DNA of 64,000 nt from Edolisoma coerulescens (Eukaryota; Chordata; Aves; Passeriformes; Campephagidae), in the NCBI GenBank assembly GCA_013397115.1, contig VWZW01006867.1, forward strand, positions 2,233,977 through 2,297,976, in the 5' to 3' direction. Shown piece by piece: positions 51,183-64,000 of the stretch (the stretch's first letter is position 1; the number at the start of each line of letters is the position of its first letter). The notes beneath the pieces were generated by a model. That model did no database searches and had not been told where the DNA came from. It saw only the letters and a program-made list of their open reading frames with translations. The translations under genes were made by a program, and so were the position numbers.

Positions 51183-52604
51183 ACTCCCTCTCTTAATTTC
51201 TGTCTCTATCCATCCCCACTGAAGCAGAAAGTGATGTAATGGATTAATTTTTTTTTTTGTTTGTTTTTCTTTTTTTCAGAAACCTTGCAATAGATTTTGC
51301 TTCCAAAAGATCTTATACCTGGTTTGCAGGAGAATGTTATAACAACAGAATTCATGACATATTCTTTTTTCTGTATCGTCTATTTGAAAAACTAGCTCTG
51401 TCAAGAACTAGTTTATTATTTGAAGAAAGTGCTCACTTTATTTTCTGGCTAGACACAATTCATTGTTTTCCTGTGGGTGATGACAGATCTCCCCCCTGCT
51501 ACAGCTGAAAGCTGGCAAACAGCTATTTGATGCTGTTAGGAAAAAACCCTATAAGACAAGTAGAGAAAATGTAAGCCTGATTTAGAAACCCCTCTAGAAT
51601 GTGAAAGGCAAAAAGGTGTTTGTTTACAGGTTAGTGGGGTACTACAAAACAAAGCTGAGTGAAGAGTATTTCAACATTCACCTCTTTCTTATTTATACAA
51701 AAAATTTTGGATGTGTCTTTGAACATCTCTGTTATGAGAAGATTTCTAAGTGCAAAGCATAGTTTGGGCTTTGGTCTTTTGAGACTTATAGTCCCTGCCT
51801 GTAAGAAAAAGATAATTATAACTATATATATATCACAAGAGTATTTTACGTTATTTTGATATAGTACATTTTATATTAATTTGATATTGACATATATGTG
51901 TGCACCTATGTAAAAGTCTCTAGAGAAAACTAAGTATTACATTTCCTGCTGTGTATTATGTCTTATAATCTTTACATTCCTTCTTTTTAGGTCATGAACT
52001 GCTCCTGAAACTTCTTGAAAAGTCACGAAACCATTACTGGGGGACTGTGGTAACAGTAATTCAGTTGTGATTCAAATTCAGAAGTCCTATCCATGAGGCA
52101 AAATAACTATATAGAAAATAAGAAAGATGAGCCTTTGCTCTACAAAAGGGTTATTTTTTTTGAGTTAATATTATAAAAAAGGCTTTTTAAGTGCCAGGGC
52201 ATTCTGCAATTAACAGACAAAGCAGAATTCATTATTTATTGCCTTTGGTACAAAAGCTGACGAAGGATTCACAGATATATTGGCAATACTTTGCAGAAGA
52301 CATACCAAACATCCTTCACCAGGAATTTGGTATCTTCCTCTTTGAAAGAGACATGGTGGTGACAAACCTGCCTTTAACAGATGTTTTCCTTCTGAAAGAT
52401 TATAGAGTGATTGGAATAAAAGCAGTGAAATTAAAACAGGCTTCCCTTTATCTCTATTTGGATATTGAAGCCAACATTCAACACTGATTTGAAAAAGATT
52501 TCTTAGAATACTTTGAAATCTTGCCAGGTATTTATCATCTTGAACAAACCCAGCACAGTATATCAGAAAAAAAAAAAAATCCTATTTGAGTTTTGATTAT
52601 CCTT
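51183..52604. other. Non-coding stretch, no gene recognised
   Basis: A long T-rich run ends in 'tttttttcag' at about 51279, a perfect-looking splice acceptor, and is followed by an open 83-codon plus-strand frame. No donor and no recognisable protein follow. The 98-codon frame at 52191-52487 is also unrecognised. Confidence 0.4.
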
Positions 52605-52657
52605 CTCTTGAAGAAGGTTTCTGGTCTGGGTGGCTTGACAGACCAGAACCACAAGAG
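52605..52657 (+). repeat. Stem-loop with bulges
   Basis: Left arm GGTTTCTGGTCTG (52616-52628) pairs with CAGACCAGAACC (52639-52650), leaving one bulged base and a 10-nt loop. An outer CTCTTG (52605-52610) pairs with CAAGAG (52652-52657). About 18 base pairs in total over 53 nt, the largest hairpin I found in the window. It is shorter than a usual microRNA precursor. Confidence 0.7.
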
Positions 52658-54218
52658 TTGTCTTTTGGGTCACATTCTGCAGTTATTTGCTGCTTTTAAA
52701 CCACAGTATATATAAATGAAACAAAACTAAAACACCTGGGATCTGAGAGAATCTAAAGAGTGAGGATTAAGATTTTGCAAGCAAACAAATAAAGCAGGTA
52801 TATAATTTTTTTCCAGAAAATATTTGCTCCTATAATTTAATGTGTATTTTAAAAAGCCATTCATACATTCCTCAGTCATCGACATGAAAAATTGTGTGGA
52901 ATCTTTATGGAGTAAGGTTTTTGTCTGTTACTCAGTGAATAATTCATGTATATGAGCAACTTAAAAACTAAAGTGTGCAGATTTAAGTACATATCACCTC
53001 AAAACATCTAAAGTTATTTCTCAGCACAGAAAGCCAGACTAACTTTGGCATCCTTTTTGTGACCTGTCAGCAATAGATGATGATCCATGGCTAAGTCAAG
53101 ATCTAAAAGGCACTGACAATAGTTTGTCTCAACTTATTATTTTCCACTGTAATCCCGATGCAAGACTTTGTGTTTACCAGCGTTTGCTCTCAGCTTTCCT
53201 ACTTTTCCCTACAAAATGGCAGCATCTATTTATGTTCTCCCTTTATCTTAAGGTATCAGTAGAGTGCTACACTATACTATAAGCTTTGATGAACCCTCAA
53301 AATACTTGAAATTTTCATGGTGCTTATTTCATTAATATGAAACAAATCCAGGGTCTCACATCAAGATAATTAGTAAGCTGGTCTTTTGGTCCCATCCATA
53401 ATCACATCTGTGTTCAGACATATAATGAATTATTTCTTCAAAACCAAGGTTTTCAATTTCAGCTACAAAAATTTAACATAAAACACTGACAACATGGAAC
53501 AATTTCTGTGTTTTCTAAACCCCCATTTTCCTGCAAACATGCACAAAGGCTGCAGATATCAATTTTTAAAATCACAAATATAGGCAGCAAAGTTTGCCAA
53601 AAATAATGTCAAATATGTTTTAATGAAAATAAATTGGTTGAAGCTTTCCAATTGCAGCCCCATTAGAAACATCAACTATAGCACACTTTCACAAAACATG
53701 CATTCAAAAAAAATATCAGCCCTGAGCTTAAAAAATCTTCAGCAAAATATATTTGCCATTCAGTTTCCAATATCTGGTAACAAAATAGATGTGACAATGC
53801 ATCAGAAAAACACTGAATAAAGTCGGATTTTGGGTTAACTATTTATCCTGATTAATTATAAAATTCTTGGTGTATTCTGTGGGGGCGTTTTAGATTCCTG
53901 CTATACAACAAGGTTCAAAAATTCCTCTTAATACAGAGGAAAAGAATTTGAAAGGAAAGACCTTGGTGCAGAATAAAAGAGAGTTTCAAGCTAATTCTGT
54001 ATTTAATGCTAATAAATATGCTGTACTAATGCCACAACAAGAAACTAGTACCTAAGGCTTTCACATGCAAAAAGCAGCAGACCAGCTTTCCATGGCTACT
54101 GCTCCTTGCCTTTCACACCCGCCTCGTCTGCCAACTGGATCTATCTTGAAGGAGAGACCTTAAATCCCTGCAAGCAGACTGTAAGGCACATGCAGTAGCA
54201 GCAGTGTACTGACATTTG
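52658..54218. other. Non-coding stretch, no gene recognised
   Basis: AT-rich, no exon, RNA gene or repeat supported. Confidence 0.5.
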
Positions 54219-54330
54219 CTAAGCACCAGCGTCCCTCAAGTGACTGGGAGCGAAGCCATTGACGTCACTGAACAATAGGCAAAATATTTCCTCCTCCTCC
54301 ATAGTCCTGAACTGTAAACACCCAGCTTGC
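54219..54330. promoter_or_regulatory. Palindromic CRE in GC-moderate context
   Basis: A full TGACGTCA at 54260-54267 lies within TTGACGTCACTG, followed by a SOX-like AACAAT and a TCC-repeat (CTCCTCCTCC). Only one other perfect CRE was noticed in the window, at 12505. There is no CpG island here, so an enhancer or a CpG-poor promoter would be the alternatives. It may also be chance. Confidence 0.3.
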
Positions 54331-55900
54331 ACACAGCAGGCTGAACATTTGGGGAGAGGCGGAGAAGGAGAATGTGAAAAACTCTCAACTGATGCTGCTG
54401 AAAACAAGCAGCTGTTCCTGCATAACCAGTCTCTCCTTATTCCTTCCATTTTGCTGTGAGGATTTCTGGTTCCCCCTTAGTGTAGGTCACACAGTAAAGA
54501 AGATAAAGCTAAAATAAACTATAATTAAAAGTGTGTATACTGAACTCACAAGGAATTTTTTGAAGTAAAATGCGTAATATTAATCACAATTTTAATAAAA
54601 GCACACTCTTTTTCTCCCTCTTTCTGTCTCTGTTATGGATAACTGCAGTATCATAACAATCATCCATGTATTTTGGACAAGGTGTGGTGGACTGAATGTA
54701 AGTGAATTTCCATCTCAGTCACTGCCTCTCCATTCAGCTACATTGTTACCAGTCAGAGAGAAAAACCCCCTGTAGATCAGAATTATAATTACAAAATCAC
54801 ATAGATTAGTATATGCTCTAGATTTGCTGTAAAGATGGGTTTTAAATCCTTGAGTTGGAGAGTTGTGGTTATGGCATAGGCAGAAAACAAAAGGACAGAG
54901 TTAATGTTGAAAATGGAAACCTAACCACAGCTTCTTGTGACTACATTAAAAAAATACTGATGCACAAAATCATTAGGATTTGCCAGTTTTTTGACAGAAT
55001 ATTGTACAGTGGTATGAACAGTTAAACAGTTCTGGAAAGCTATAAATCCAGGGAACCTAATTCAGCTCTTTTCTTTCCAGCCTCTTGGCTGCTACAAGCA
55101 GCTACAATCCTACAATCTTCCCTGTTTCCAGAGCAGCCCTTGGAAGACCCCTGGAGTGCAGGAAAAGGAGACCACTAGAAACAGGGAGTAATGTGGTGCT
55201 GAAAAGAGGTCAGAAATCCTGTACCTCTGAAAAAGCTCAAGAAAACCCTTCAGGGAGCCCTGGAAGCTTCTGTAAGCCATTTCAGGGAATACACCATCTT
55301 ATTTGGTCCATCAACATGAACTAGAGAAATGGATCTCACCAGGAGTCCTCAGCCTTGAATTCAAAAGCCAGCATCGGAAGAAACCCTCAGAAATAGCTCC
55401 ATAAAGATACTAGTTTTCTTTTTAGAGCCTTGTCTGTAAAAATCAGCTTGATGTGCATGGAAAGGATTTCAGAGTGCCAAAGAAAATTCTTGTGTCACCT
55501 GATTTGTAACAGAATAGTTATGTCTATGGAAGTCAAAGCGATCCAGGCAACAATAATGTCTGCCTTCCTCCCTTTGTCCAAGGTGGTGAATAAGCCCCCT
55601 TGGACATATCTGTTCTTAGACTAAGACCAAGGAATCACGCCCATCACCATATTCTGCAGAAGGCAGAACATAAGAGCCAGGGAGAGGCACCTTTTTCCCT
55701 CTCCAGTGCTGCTCTCTGTTGAATGAGGATGTAGGTGGCATGTCACATTCGCAGCATATATTGATTTATGATTTCAAAGCGCTGAACAAACAGGTCATTT
55801 TTTCCAAACAGACCATAAGCAATTTCTCATTATCCCCCATTTAATATGCAGGAAAAGTAGGTGGGCAAATAACCTAGTTTGCTGTTCCATTACTCTAGTG
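54331..55900. other. Non-coding stretch, no gene recognised
   Basis: A good acceptor-like 'ctcttttctttccag' ends at about 55080, followed by GC-richer sequence with an open 79-codon plus-strand frame. The nearest donor-like GTAAGC is at about 55271. No protein family is recognised, so it is not called as an exon. Confidence 0.4.
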
Positions 55901-56055
55901 GGCCACAATGCTGTACTAATGCTGCTTCATGTCCAGCTGCTGTGCTCGTGCTGAATTAGCGGTGCTGTTGAAAGTGCCCAGCTCAAAAAGAATGAACCTC
56001 ATCACCTCTCCAGAGCATGCAGCAACAGCAGACATGATTAATTGCACTTCTGGGG
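55901..56055. promoter_or_regulatory. Possible conserved regulatory patch
   Basis: A CAGCTG E-box (55934-55939), GAATTAGC and ATTAATTG homeodomain-type cores, and several repeated GCTG/CAGC words occur within about 150 bp. The vocabulary is typical of developmental enhancers. No computation of conservation was possible. Confidence 0.2.
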
Positions 56056-59000
56056 CTTGACACCTACTGTTCCACATGTTTTGCTCCATTTGTATATGTT
56101 CTGGCACTGAACCTCTGCACCCTGTGCTTTCACACAGAAAACAGTGGCTGAAATGCAGCTTCTCATCTTACCAGGGAAAAGGCATGTGGAAAAGTAACAC
56201 TTTGCTGGCCTGCTTTCCTTTGTTTTGCTCTTTGTCATTTTTGTCTTTGCATGGGCTACTCCATGGTCAAAGGCTACGCCTTCTGCTGAGCTGGGTGGCA
56301 ATATCAAAACACTTAGCGAAAAGAAAATAGCTAGATTAAATGAATAAACTGCTTCCTGACGTGACCATTTTGTGTAATACTAACATAAAATGCCATATTT
56401 CTGATCTGATCAAATCTCACTCTTTCTTTACTGACACCTGAACAACCACCTACAACGCAAAGCAATGCATGCCTTATTGGGGATTTGGAAAGCCTTGTAC
56501 AGCTTTGGGAAGCCAAGTGTGTTGAGATATATTTGGAAGCCTATGTTTAGTGAGTGCAGCCTGGGCTGCACAGCTGAGAAGGTCTCAGATCTTTGTGTAT
56601 GCCCCAGTTGTATCCTAGTCCCAGAGAGGTGTTCAAGGAATTGTCTTTAGGAATATTGATTTCTACAGGAGGAAAACTCAGGCATCTGGATTTGAATGAG
56701 GCCAAGACCCTAGGACAACCTGTAAAAATATTTGCCACTCAATCTTATGTCTATCTTGGCATCTTCCTTGAGAAGTACTATTGCTGGAAGCCAAGTGCAA
56801 ACTAAGAGAGAGTTACATACTCTTTGGGGAGCAGCCTAAAAGAACAGCCTGGAATGTGAAGTTCATTCATAGTAATGCATTTTTAAGCATACCTTTAGGC
56901 AAACATTTGTGCATTTGAGTTTTACTAGTGCAAACACTCAAAGAAAATACATTTTATTTGGTTGCTTGCCCACACTGATGTGAACATCATTTGATACATT
57001 CTTACGCTTGGTAACTTCCAAGGTTTTCCACCTTTTCCCTTTCACACAGATGAAAACCTATTTCTCAGTAAATACTGTATATAGGACACACAAACATTTC
57101 AAGCTACTCCCTGAACACATGTATTGAAGAAGTAAGAGATGGGAAGAGGAGTGACAGAAAGAAAACCAAAGGAAAACTTCCCTCACTGAAGGAACCATGA
57201 CTTTTGCATTTTGAGAACTCCACGTGTAGCTGAATGGATTTTACACAAATTCACCTTCAGGCAGCACCTAAGAGGAGGAAATGATGTGAAAGTACTGGAA
57301 AACTGTGCACTGTAATGAATTCTCCTACAATTTAAATTTCAGTGTATTTGCATAAAATTAAAAGTTTACTGAACCTAGTATTTGCTCTTGCTCCCATCTG
57401 AGCTAAAATGGAAGTGTAATATATCGAAAAGAATATAAGCAGCATTTTCCCTTCCATTAATTGGACTTGTGACAATCAGAAAAAAACAAAGGTAAAGCTA
57501 AGCCACATGTGTATAGTTCAAAACATAAGCAGATTCTTTAGCTTATACAAAAAATGTCAGGGAATACTTTGGTAAATAGCATGCCTGCACTCCCAGGAAA
57601 CAACAGCAGAATCATTGCATGGGTAAATTTTCAAAGGCTAATGGATCTTTAAACAACAGTCTATAGAAATTTGTTTTATAGATCCTGCTTTAGGATCTAC
57701 CATGTTATAGGTATGTCAGTCATGTTTAATTATGGCTTTTCTTTCTTTAATGAGTCCTTCAGCAGTCATAAGAGGGAAGTTTATTAAAAAACAGGTTTCT
57801 ATGTGTCCATAAATTCTTGGCATGCCTAGGTTAATTATTTAAGTATCCTTATTAGGATTTGGAAATCTGAACTTGTGAGTCAGATTGTGAATTTTGGCAA
57901 GTATGGTAGCAGCAGAGGTCTAGACTGAATGTATGTGAAGCAGGTATTGAGAGCTAAAGTAACTGGAGAAAAAAACAATCCTCTTCACAAGAAAGAGTTT
58001 TGACATGGAAACCAAAGCATTCTCTTGAATATCTTCTTGAATTTCTCTGGATGTCACCTTGCATCCATATTGCCGTTGACACACATGAGTTTGCTGATTG
58101 GGCAGTATTTCTAGTCCTTATGTAACAGCTAGATGTTTATTCCCAGCATAAATACCTATGTCATAATCATAAAGTGGACAGAGCAGGTAAAAACCTTAAT
58201 ATAGTATAGAAGTGATGGAAATTAGATCAACAATGTTAAAAATCAAAGACAAAATAATGTTATATACTTCTTAGCTGTGGGTTTTCTAAATGCTACTGAT
58301 ATACTTGCCTCAAAATTTTATGCTCTAGCTCAGAAAAACCTCAAGATCTGTAAAAATAAGGCAGTAGGCTTTCTACTGCTTGGAATTATCAAGCCCAGTG
58401 GAGATACTGGGAGAAGCACTTTGGTGATGCTTCAGTGTTTAGGAAAGTCTAGTGGCAACGTCAGTGAATGCATACCTAATAAGAGGTATTCAGTAAACCT
58501 TAGTGAACTGTAAAAGAAAAGTTGGATTCAGTCTTTCATTGAGGACATAAGTTAGCTTTTATCCAGTAACTACTGAACTGTAGAAACGTGATTATACATC
58601 TGTTGAAGTCAGTACAGCTTTGACATGTTAAGGAAATGAACACAGGTAGGTCTATTGTTCTCACTCTGACTAATTGCAAGTTTAAAATTATACATTAATT
58701 AAAGAACATGTTAATGTCCTTCTGCAGTGGGAAGAGAATTTGTTCCTACAAAATTTCCATTATTCACAGCTCTCTACATAAGCAAAGCCTCTTTTCTGGC
58801 CCCACATCCTTTGTGGTAGGTCGCAGAAGATAAAATTTTATAGTGAGGACAGTGGCTTTAGCTCACAGAATCTTACAATACAGCCACAGTGATTACCTTG
58901 TACCAGGGCAAATTGGTGACATTTTCTTTATTATGGATTACAAAGAGTCAGAGACCTACCAAGAAAACCTCCTGGGAAATCTTATGCAGCCTGTAAATAT

Positions 59001-62000
59001 TCACTATTTTTAAAATTCTCCTAAAATGTAGCAAACAAGAAATAAAACTAAATTAATGTAAACCCCAAGAAATTCCATGTTTTGCACAAATCAAACATAA
59101 TAAAGGCTAAGATGCTGACATGCAAGGTTATAGCAGCTCTTCCAAGGCTTGGCTAACCCCCAAGGTTGCCTTGACATTCCTCATGTTATTTATAATTCTG
59201 GAAGTTAAGAGCAGATTTATTTATTTAATAGAAGGCTCAATCTATTGCTCCAGAGCTACTTCAGTAGAAAGTACTGATATACATCAAAGGACAATGCTTA
59301 TGGATGGCTGGAACTACAAGCAAGCAAAACAAAACAGACTGGAAGCTCACCAGGAGTTTTGAGACGCATCGGTAAAGAACAACGTACTTCTTTTGGCTGT
59401 AGATTCACTGTAGATTTAGATGAAGGACATGATTTCATCCAACATTTTCGTGGTTAATTTGCAGCCAGGATGTTTATATAAAGTAAATAGCTGGAATTGG
59501 AAATTTGATTCTTTGCTTACCAGTAATATCTCAAACCTGAAGTGCATTTTAGGAGTTTAGCTCAGAACCTAACTTATACAGAGCTAGCATTTTACATTCA
59601 TATCTAGAACTCACTTACTATCTTTCTCCTAACCCTGATTATTTATTGCCATCAATCTCTTTCACACAAATGCAAATGAAACAGAAAAGGTTAGAAAATA
59701 TCGTGAAAAAGTAAAATGCAGTCACATACTTTTTAAAAATGCAAGAGACAACCATGTAAACACACAAAAAACAGTATCATGGGGGTTAATTCTAGAAGAA
59801 ATTATAGTGTGAGATCACATCACAGCATATTTAGAAAGCAGTCTTTGGAATATTTAGCAATTAGTCTTCAGAGTTATGCAACTTTAGGGATAGACCAACA
59901 CTGTGTATCACCCTGACCTAGCAACTGGTTCAGATCATGAGGATGTGGAATGCAGTTATTCTGCAAGATACTGACCTAAGGAAAAAAACAGGCAGTTCAA
60001 TATCATGCCAATATTTCTTTTTACTTCAGATTGATGGATCTCATTTTTTGCTACCCCTCTTCCTTCTGCAGTTTCTTTTGTTTCAAGATGGCTGTATTAT
60101 CTACAGAATTTTACTGCAAAAACTGCCAGGATTAAATTTAGTCAATAAAAAGAGTTTAAGAAAAGTAGATTCTAGATTTACAGAAAAATGGACATTAAAT
60201 CAGGCACTCGCAAAAAGAGACCAGAAAATGAAGATATAGACAACAACTACATTTATTTTCTTTTCAAGCATTCTTGTCAAAAATTGCTGTTAGTTGTGGC
60301 ACTGCTTTACTTGAATGCCCCTTTCAATTGAACTGAAAATTCTGCTGTTCTTTTGCTTTAAATGAAGGTAGCTACGAGAAGGAGCAATTTTGTTAACCAG
60401 ATTTCTAGAGGAAGTTCTAAGAGAAAAGAAGTTCAGCTTCCATAGTAAGGAGCGTGTTCATATAGCACTTGCCATGTACCACCAAAGCTGCTCAGGTTCA
60501 GATGTTGAGCATCAGACCCTCAGAGTAGATACTATACAGGAAAATGCAGGGGAAAAAAAGGTAATTCATAGCTATCAATTATGGCTTTGAGCCTTACTTA
60601 TTCCTAACCACGCAATTGCAGTCTCAAGCCATGCAATTTCCAACCTGCCACGGAGCCCTAACATTTTGGGAGCCTTTTCAGCTTTGCGAAGGTCAGAAAT
60701 CTGAACAACATCTTATCTCATAGTAAATAGTTAAAGACATGGGTCCTTTGTGTGTTGGCGTATTTTTTTATTAAAACAAATAGTTGATATCTCAATGGGT
60801 TTTATTCTTTTGACAGAAATACTCACCTAATCTTTTCCTTGGAGAAAAAATATTTGTGAAAAATATACTTTAAATGAGACTTTTTCTAATCAAGGCATTC
60901 AGAAATTCACATTTTGTTAATTCTTAAGCACTAGAATGTTTTTCACAATGGCATACCACTGTAAATCAAAAGGTCTCCTCTGTATTTCTTGGAACGAAAC
61001 CAAAACAAAATCACATTATGCCTGAAGAGGAATGCAAATGACCTCCCTTGCTTATTGCCTATCTCATTTCAATTATTTTTAATGAATATTTGAATTTTCT
61101 CTCCTAAATTATATTTAAATTCTGTTTTATATATGTACACCTACCATTCCACTGCCCTCTGCTGGAGAGAATATATCCTATAGCCTATTTAAGGAAAGTA
61201 ATCTGTGGTTGACTGGGGGCTGGCGTTTTTGGACTCAAAACCAGGGTATTCCTCTCTTGGTGAAGCCTGCAAGCAGTTGGCCTGTACGTGCACAGATGTT
61301 TGATCATTATCTGTCTCCAGCACAAATAAACATTCCATTCAAAAATTTAAAAACACCAAGTTAAGAAAACACGAAGACAGCACAATTACGTACCCAAAAG
61401 TTAGGAAATGCCAGAGGTAAAGTTTCACATGGCAATGTGTCTCTAATTCCATGTGCATATGCATTTACAGTGCAGATTTTATTTCTAGGGAGGAAAATGT
61501 AATTATTTTTCTACATGGTTTAGGGGTGCTCTCAAATTCAGGTAGTTTTTTCAGTATGGTTAGCCGTCAGTAAGGATTTGTCTGAACCTATTGTCTATGT
61601 TAACCACCCCAAAATAATGTCAGATGCTTTTCTGCTTTTTTAAATTGAAACCAGCCCATCTATAAACATAAGGTGCAAATTAAATTAATTCTTAAACAGG
61701 CTGAACACACAAAGTCAATTTGGATTGCTTAAATAATCTTTAATTAATAAATTATTTTGCAGAATAATACATTAGGGTACCACTTACTACTGAGTCAAAT
61801 AACTATTCATAACTAGTATTTTGCATAAGCAAAGGACAATTAAATCAGGACTTGCCCCACTTCAGGCAGCTAGGTGGTTGTGAAGCAATCACTCATTCAA
61901 ACACAAAACATTAAATGAAAATGAGTAGATCTCTTTAATGGACTGTGACTGGCAAAAAATAATCAATATGACGGTTTAACATTTATCAATGCTGATTTGA

Positions 62001-64000
62001 CATTTATCTTGCTGCATTACAAAATTTCTCCATGTTTTTTACCCGTAGAGCTTCTCACTGGAAACTACTTTCAGGTCAAAAGCTGGTAAAAGAGACAGGA
62101 AACAAACAGCATACAGAAAGTCTTCCTGTATTTCTTACTTCTCTTTTCTATTTAGTTTGCAATGACAGACCTGCAAACCACTTTTCCTATTCCGAATTCT
62201 TTCGGACAAACAGAAGAAAAATGAGAATCAAAGACCTTACTTGTTTCAATTTGAGATATTCTCACTAACTCGTATTTACTTACAGATTAAGAATGAAAAA
62301 TTGTATGTGCACTTCTAGGTTGGAGGTACTATATATCCCGTAAGCAACACAGCTATAAAATCCATTTGTAAAATCATTTGCTTTTATTTCAGCTGCACTT
62401 TTGCTATAAGACAACCAAATTTAGTCACAAGCTGCACATAAGAAATATTTTTGCTTAAAATAATACCCAGCATACGATCCAGTCATTCAAATTTTCATCA
62501 GAAACCGGTATTGTTGTTCCCTTGCAGCTGCTTTTTGTCAGACTAAATTTTATTTTATAGAGCATTGCAGTAACACGAGTAAACCTCTCCTGGCAAGAGT
62601 TTGTTAGAGACTGGAGAAGTCCTTCTCTTGTACTACCTGCAGGCAGCGCAATGTTCAGCAAGTCCCTTCGGTCCAACTGGATGTGGTGGGAAAATCTAAT
62701 TAAATGGATTTTTTTTTCTGGGGATGATGATTTTGTGCTGCTCTGGAGCAGAAATGCTAAAAAAGCCGTGTTAGACCCAGCCGTGTTTTGCTGCTGAAAA
62801 GTCAGGGTACAGAGAGTACAAACACAAGAGACTCCCAGACCTCAGGCGGGGAGATGTGTAACCTGGCATCACTAGCACAGTCGGGCAGTGCAAATTCTCC
62901 ACTTGAAGGCTTCAATCACAGACCTTTAAGTATTTTCCCTATAATTAAAAGCCCTGAAGGAAAACAAAAACAATCCCGACTTGCATTGCTGAGGGAAATT
63001 CGTGATTTGTGTATGTCTGTTTGACAGATGCTTACCCGTTCTTCCAGGTCCCAAGGCTTTCCAGCAAATGAGCCACAAAGCTGTTCCCCACTTGTTCAGG
63101 CAGGAAAATCTCCTGGTACAAGAACATATTTTTCTTTCCCTTCAGCTGAACCTTTGCCCATCTTCATGTAGAAGGCCTCACTTTAACAGAGAGATTATTC
63201 CCTGTGGGTTTAAATACATTGGAAAAGGGAATTTCTGTAGAAGTACAGAATGACCTCATGCCTGTATCATTTTTCCCACCAGCCTATTTTGGAGGCAAAG
63301 ACAGGATCCTGGGGTGTGCAGCTCAAAGCCACTTGACCTACAAGACTGATGGTCTCTTGGGGTTCCTCTCTTGGTTCTCAACACAGGGTAAAAATAATTA
63401 AGAAGCCTGTGAATGTTTTGTGCAATATAATATTTGAAATACATATGATGTTGCCTTCATCAGTGATTTCCTTGTCAATTTGTTGACATCATGGAATGCA
63501 GTGGAGTCCGGTGACAACTGCTGAAATGAAACGATCTTAACTCTGAACAAAATTACTGTTACTTTGTGTGTGTACAGAACTAGCATGAAAATGAAGTTTA
63601 AAAGCAAGACAAAAAAACCAAACAAAACCTCAGGCTAACTAGAAGGCACTGGGGGAGGAATGATTTAAAAGAAGATTTTCATTTCCAGAATCAGTTTAAA
63701 TCTTCACTGGCTAAAGCCAGGCACAATAGTATTAACTGTTAGTCTATAACAGCCCCTCACAACAGTGACACAAACATGTGTGTCTGTAGTAAGATTTCTC
63801 ACTTTTCTGCCCTACAACAGAAGAAAAATTATTAATTTCTAGAAGCTTTGGGAAAGACATGGTATTAATCTTGTATACATTTTTTCATCCTTATAAGTTA
63901 TTAAGGGGCGCTATGTTAAAGAATTTAGTTTCAGTATTAAAATATTTTGTTCTATGGTCATGGTGCAGGGGGATGGAATAAGTTGTTCAGTCTTCTGCCA
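56056..64000. other. Long non-coding stretch, no gene recognised
   Basis: About 7.9 kb with no supported exon, RNA gene or transposon. An 8-bp perfect inverted repeat (TAGATCCT...AGGATCTA) lies at 57679-57699. Open frames reach 100 codons (59937-60239) and are unrecognised. A GC-richer stretch at about 62550-63300 carries several short overlapping frames without homology. Confidence 0.45.

Noticed and set aside
51257..51508. Exon after the strong TTTTTTTCAG acceptor
   Set aside because: The pyrimidine run is simple T-rich sequence, no donor follows in a useful position, and the frame has no recognised homology.
60390..60560. Exon ending in AAAAAG|GTAATT on the plus strand
   Set aside because: No convincing acceptor and no protein similarity.
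1..64000. CRISPR array, bacterial operon or phage-like system
   Set aside because: No regularly spaced direct repeats and no dense coding; CR1 and ERVL elements show a bird nuclear genome.

Overview
The window looks like vertebrate nuclear DNA, almost certainly avian, and it is non-coding or nearly so. It is AT-rich and CpG-poor, with no bacterial-type gene packing. Open frames on both strands stay at or below about 165 codons, which is what chance gives in 64 kb of this composition, and none matches a protein family I recognise. The organism call rests on interspersed repeats. There are several CR1 (chicken repeat 1) LINE 3' ends in both orientations, including a diagnostic 3' end at 41629-41795. 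There are older turtle/crocodile-like CR1 remnants at 13918-14020, about 14830-15660 and 38395-38683. A solo ERVL-type LTR lies at 42282-42709. Low repeat density and the absence of Alu/B1/L1-type repeats also fit a bird. I cannot name the species or the chromosome.

Layout. 1-12 kb: AT-rich sequence with two CR1 3' ends (2385-2572 sense, 4413-4565 antisense) and a GC-richer patch at 640-990. 12.0-12.75 kb: the only convincing gene-regulatory signal, a small CpG island (12299-12512) with a palindromic CRE and CCAAT boxes. It has a possible splice donor on the minus strand at 12002-12003 and a TATA-like box on the plus strand at 12706. 12.8-15.7 kb: a probable old amniote repeat, then two decayed CR1 pieces, one still showing the endonuclease GDFN motif. 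15.7-30 kb: no recognisable gene, with two perfect inverted repeats. 30-31 kb: a 51-nt exon-like segment that may be a MIR-type relic, followed by a CR1 3' end. 31-42.3 kb: sparse sequence with an ancient CR1 at 38.4 kb, a possible relic at 39.5 kb and a CR1 at 41.6 kb. 42.3-42.7 kb: the solo LTR. 42.7-64 kb: again no recognised gene, with a polypurine tract (51.1 kb), a bulged stem-loop (52.6 kb), a second palindromic CRE (54.26 kb) and two patches that look like conserved regulatory elements (48.0-48.3 and 55.9-56.05 kb).

Reading: an intron of a large gene or a gene-poor intergenic interval, with one possible promoter near 12.4 kb. I found no CRISPR array, tRNA, rRNA, known microRNA, or cluster of genes that would form a new biological system. 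The items worth following are regulatory or repeat-derived and are graded modestly below.
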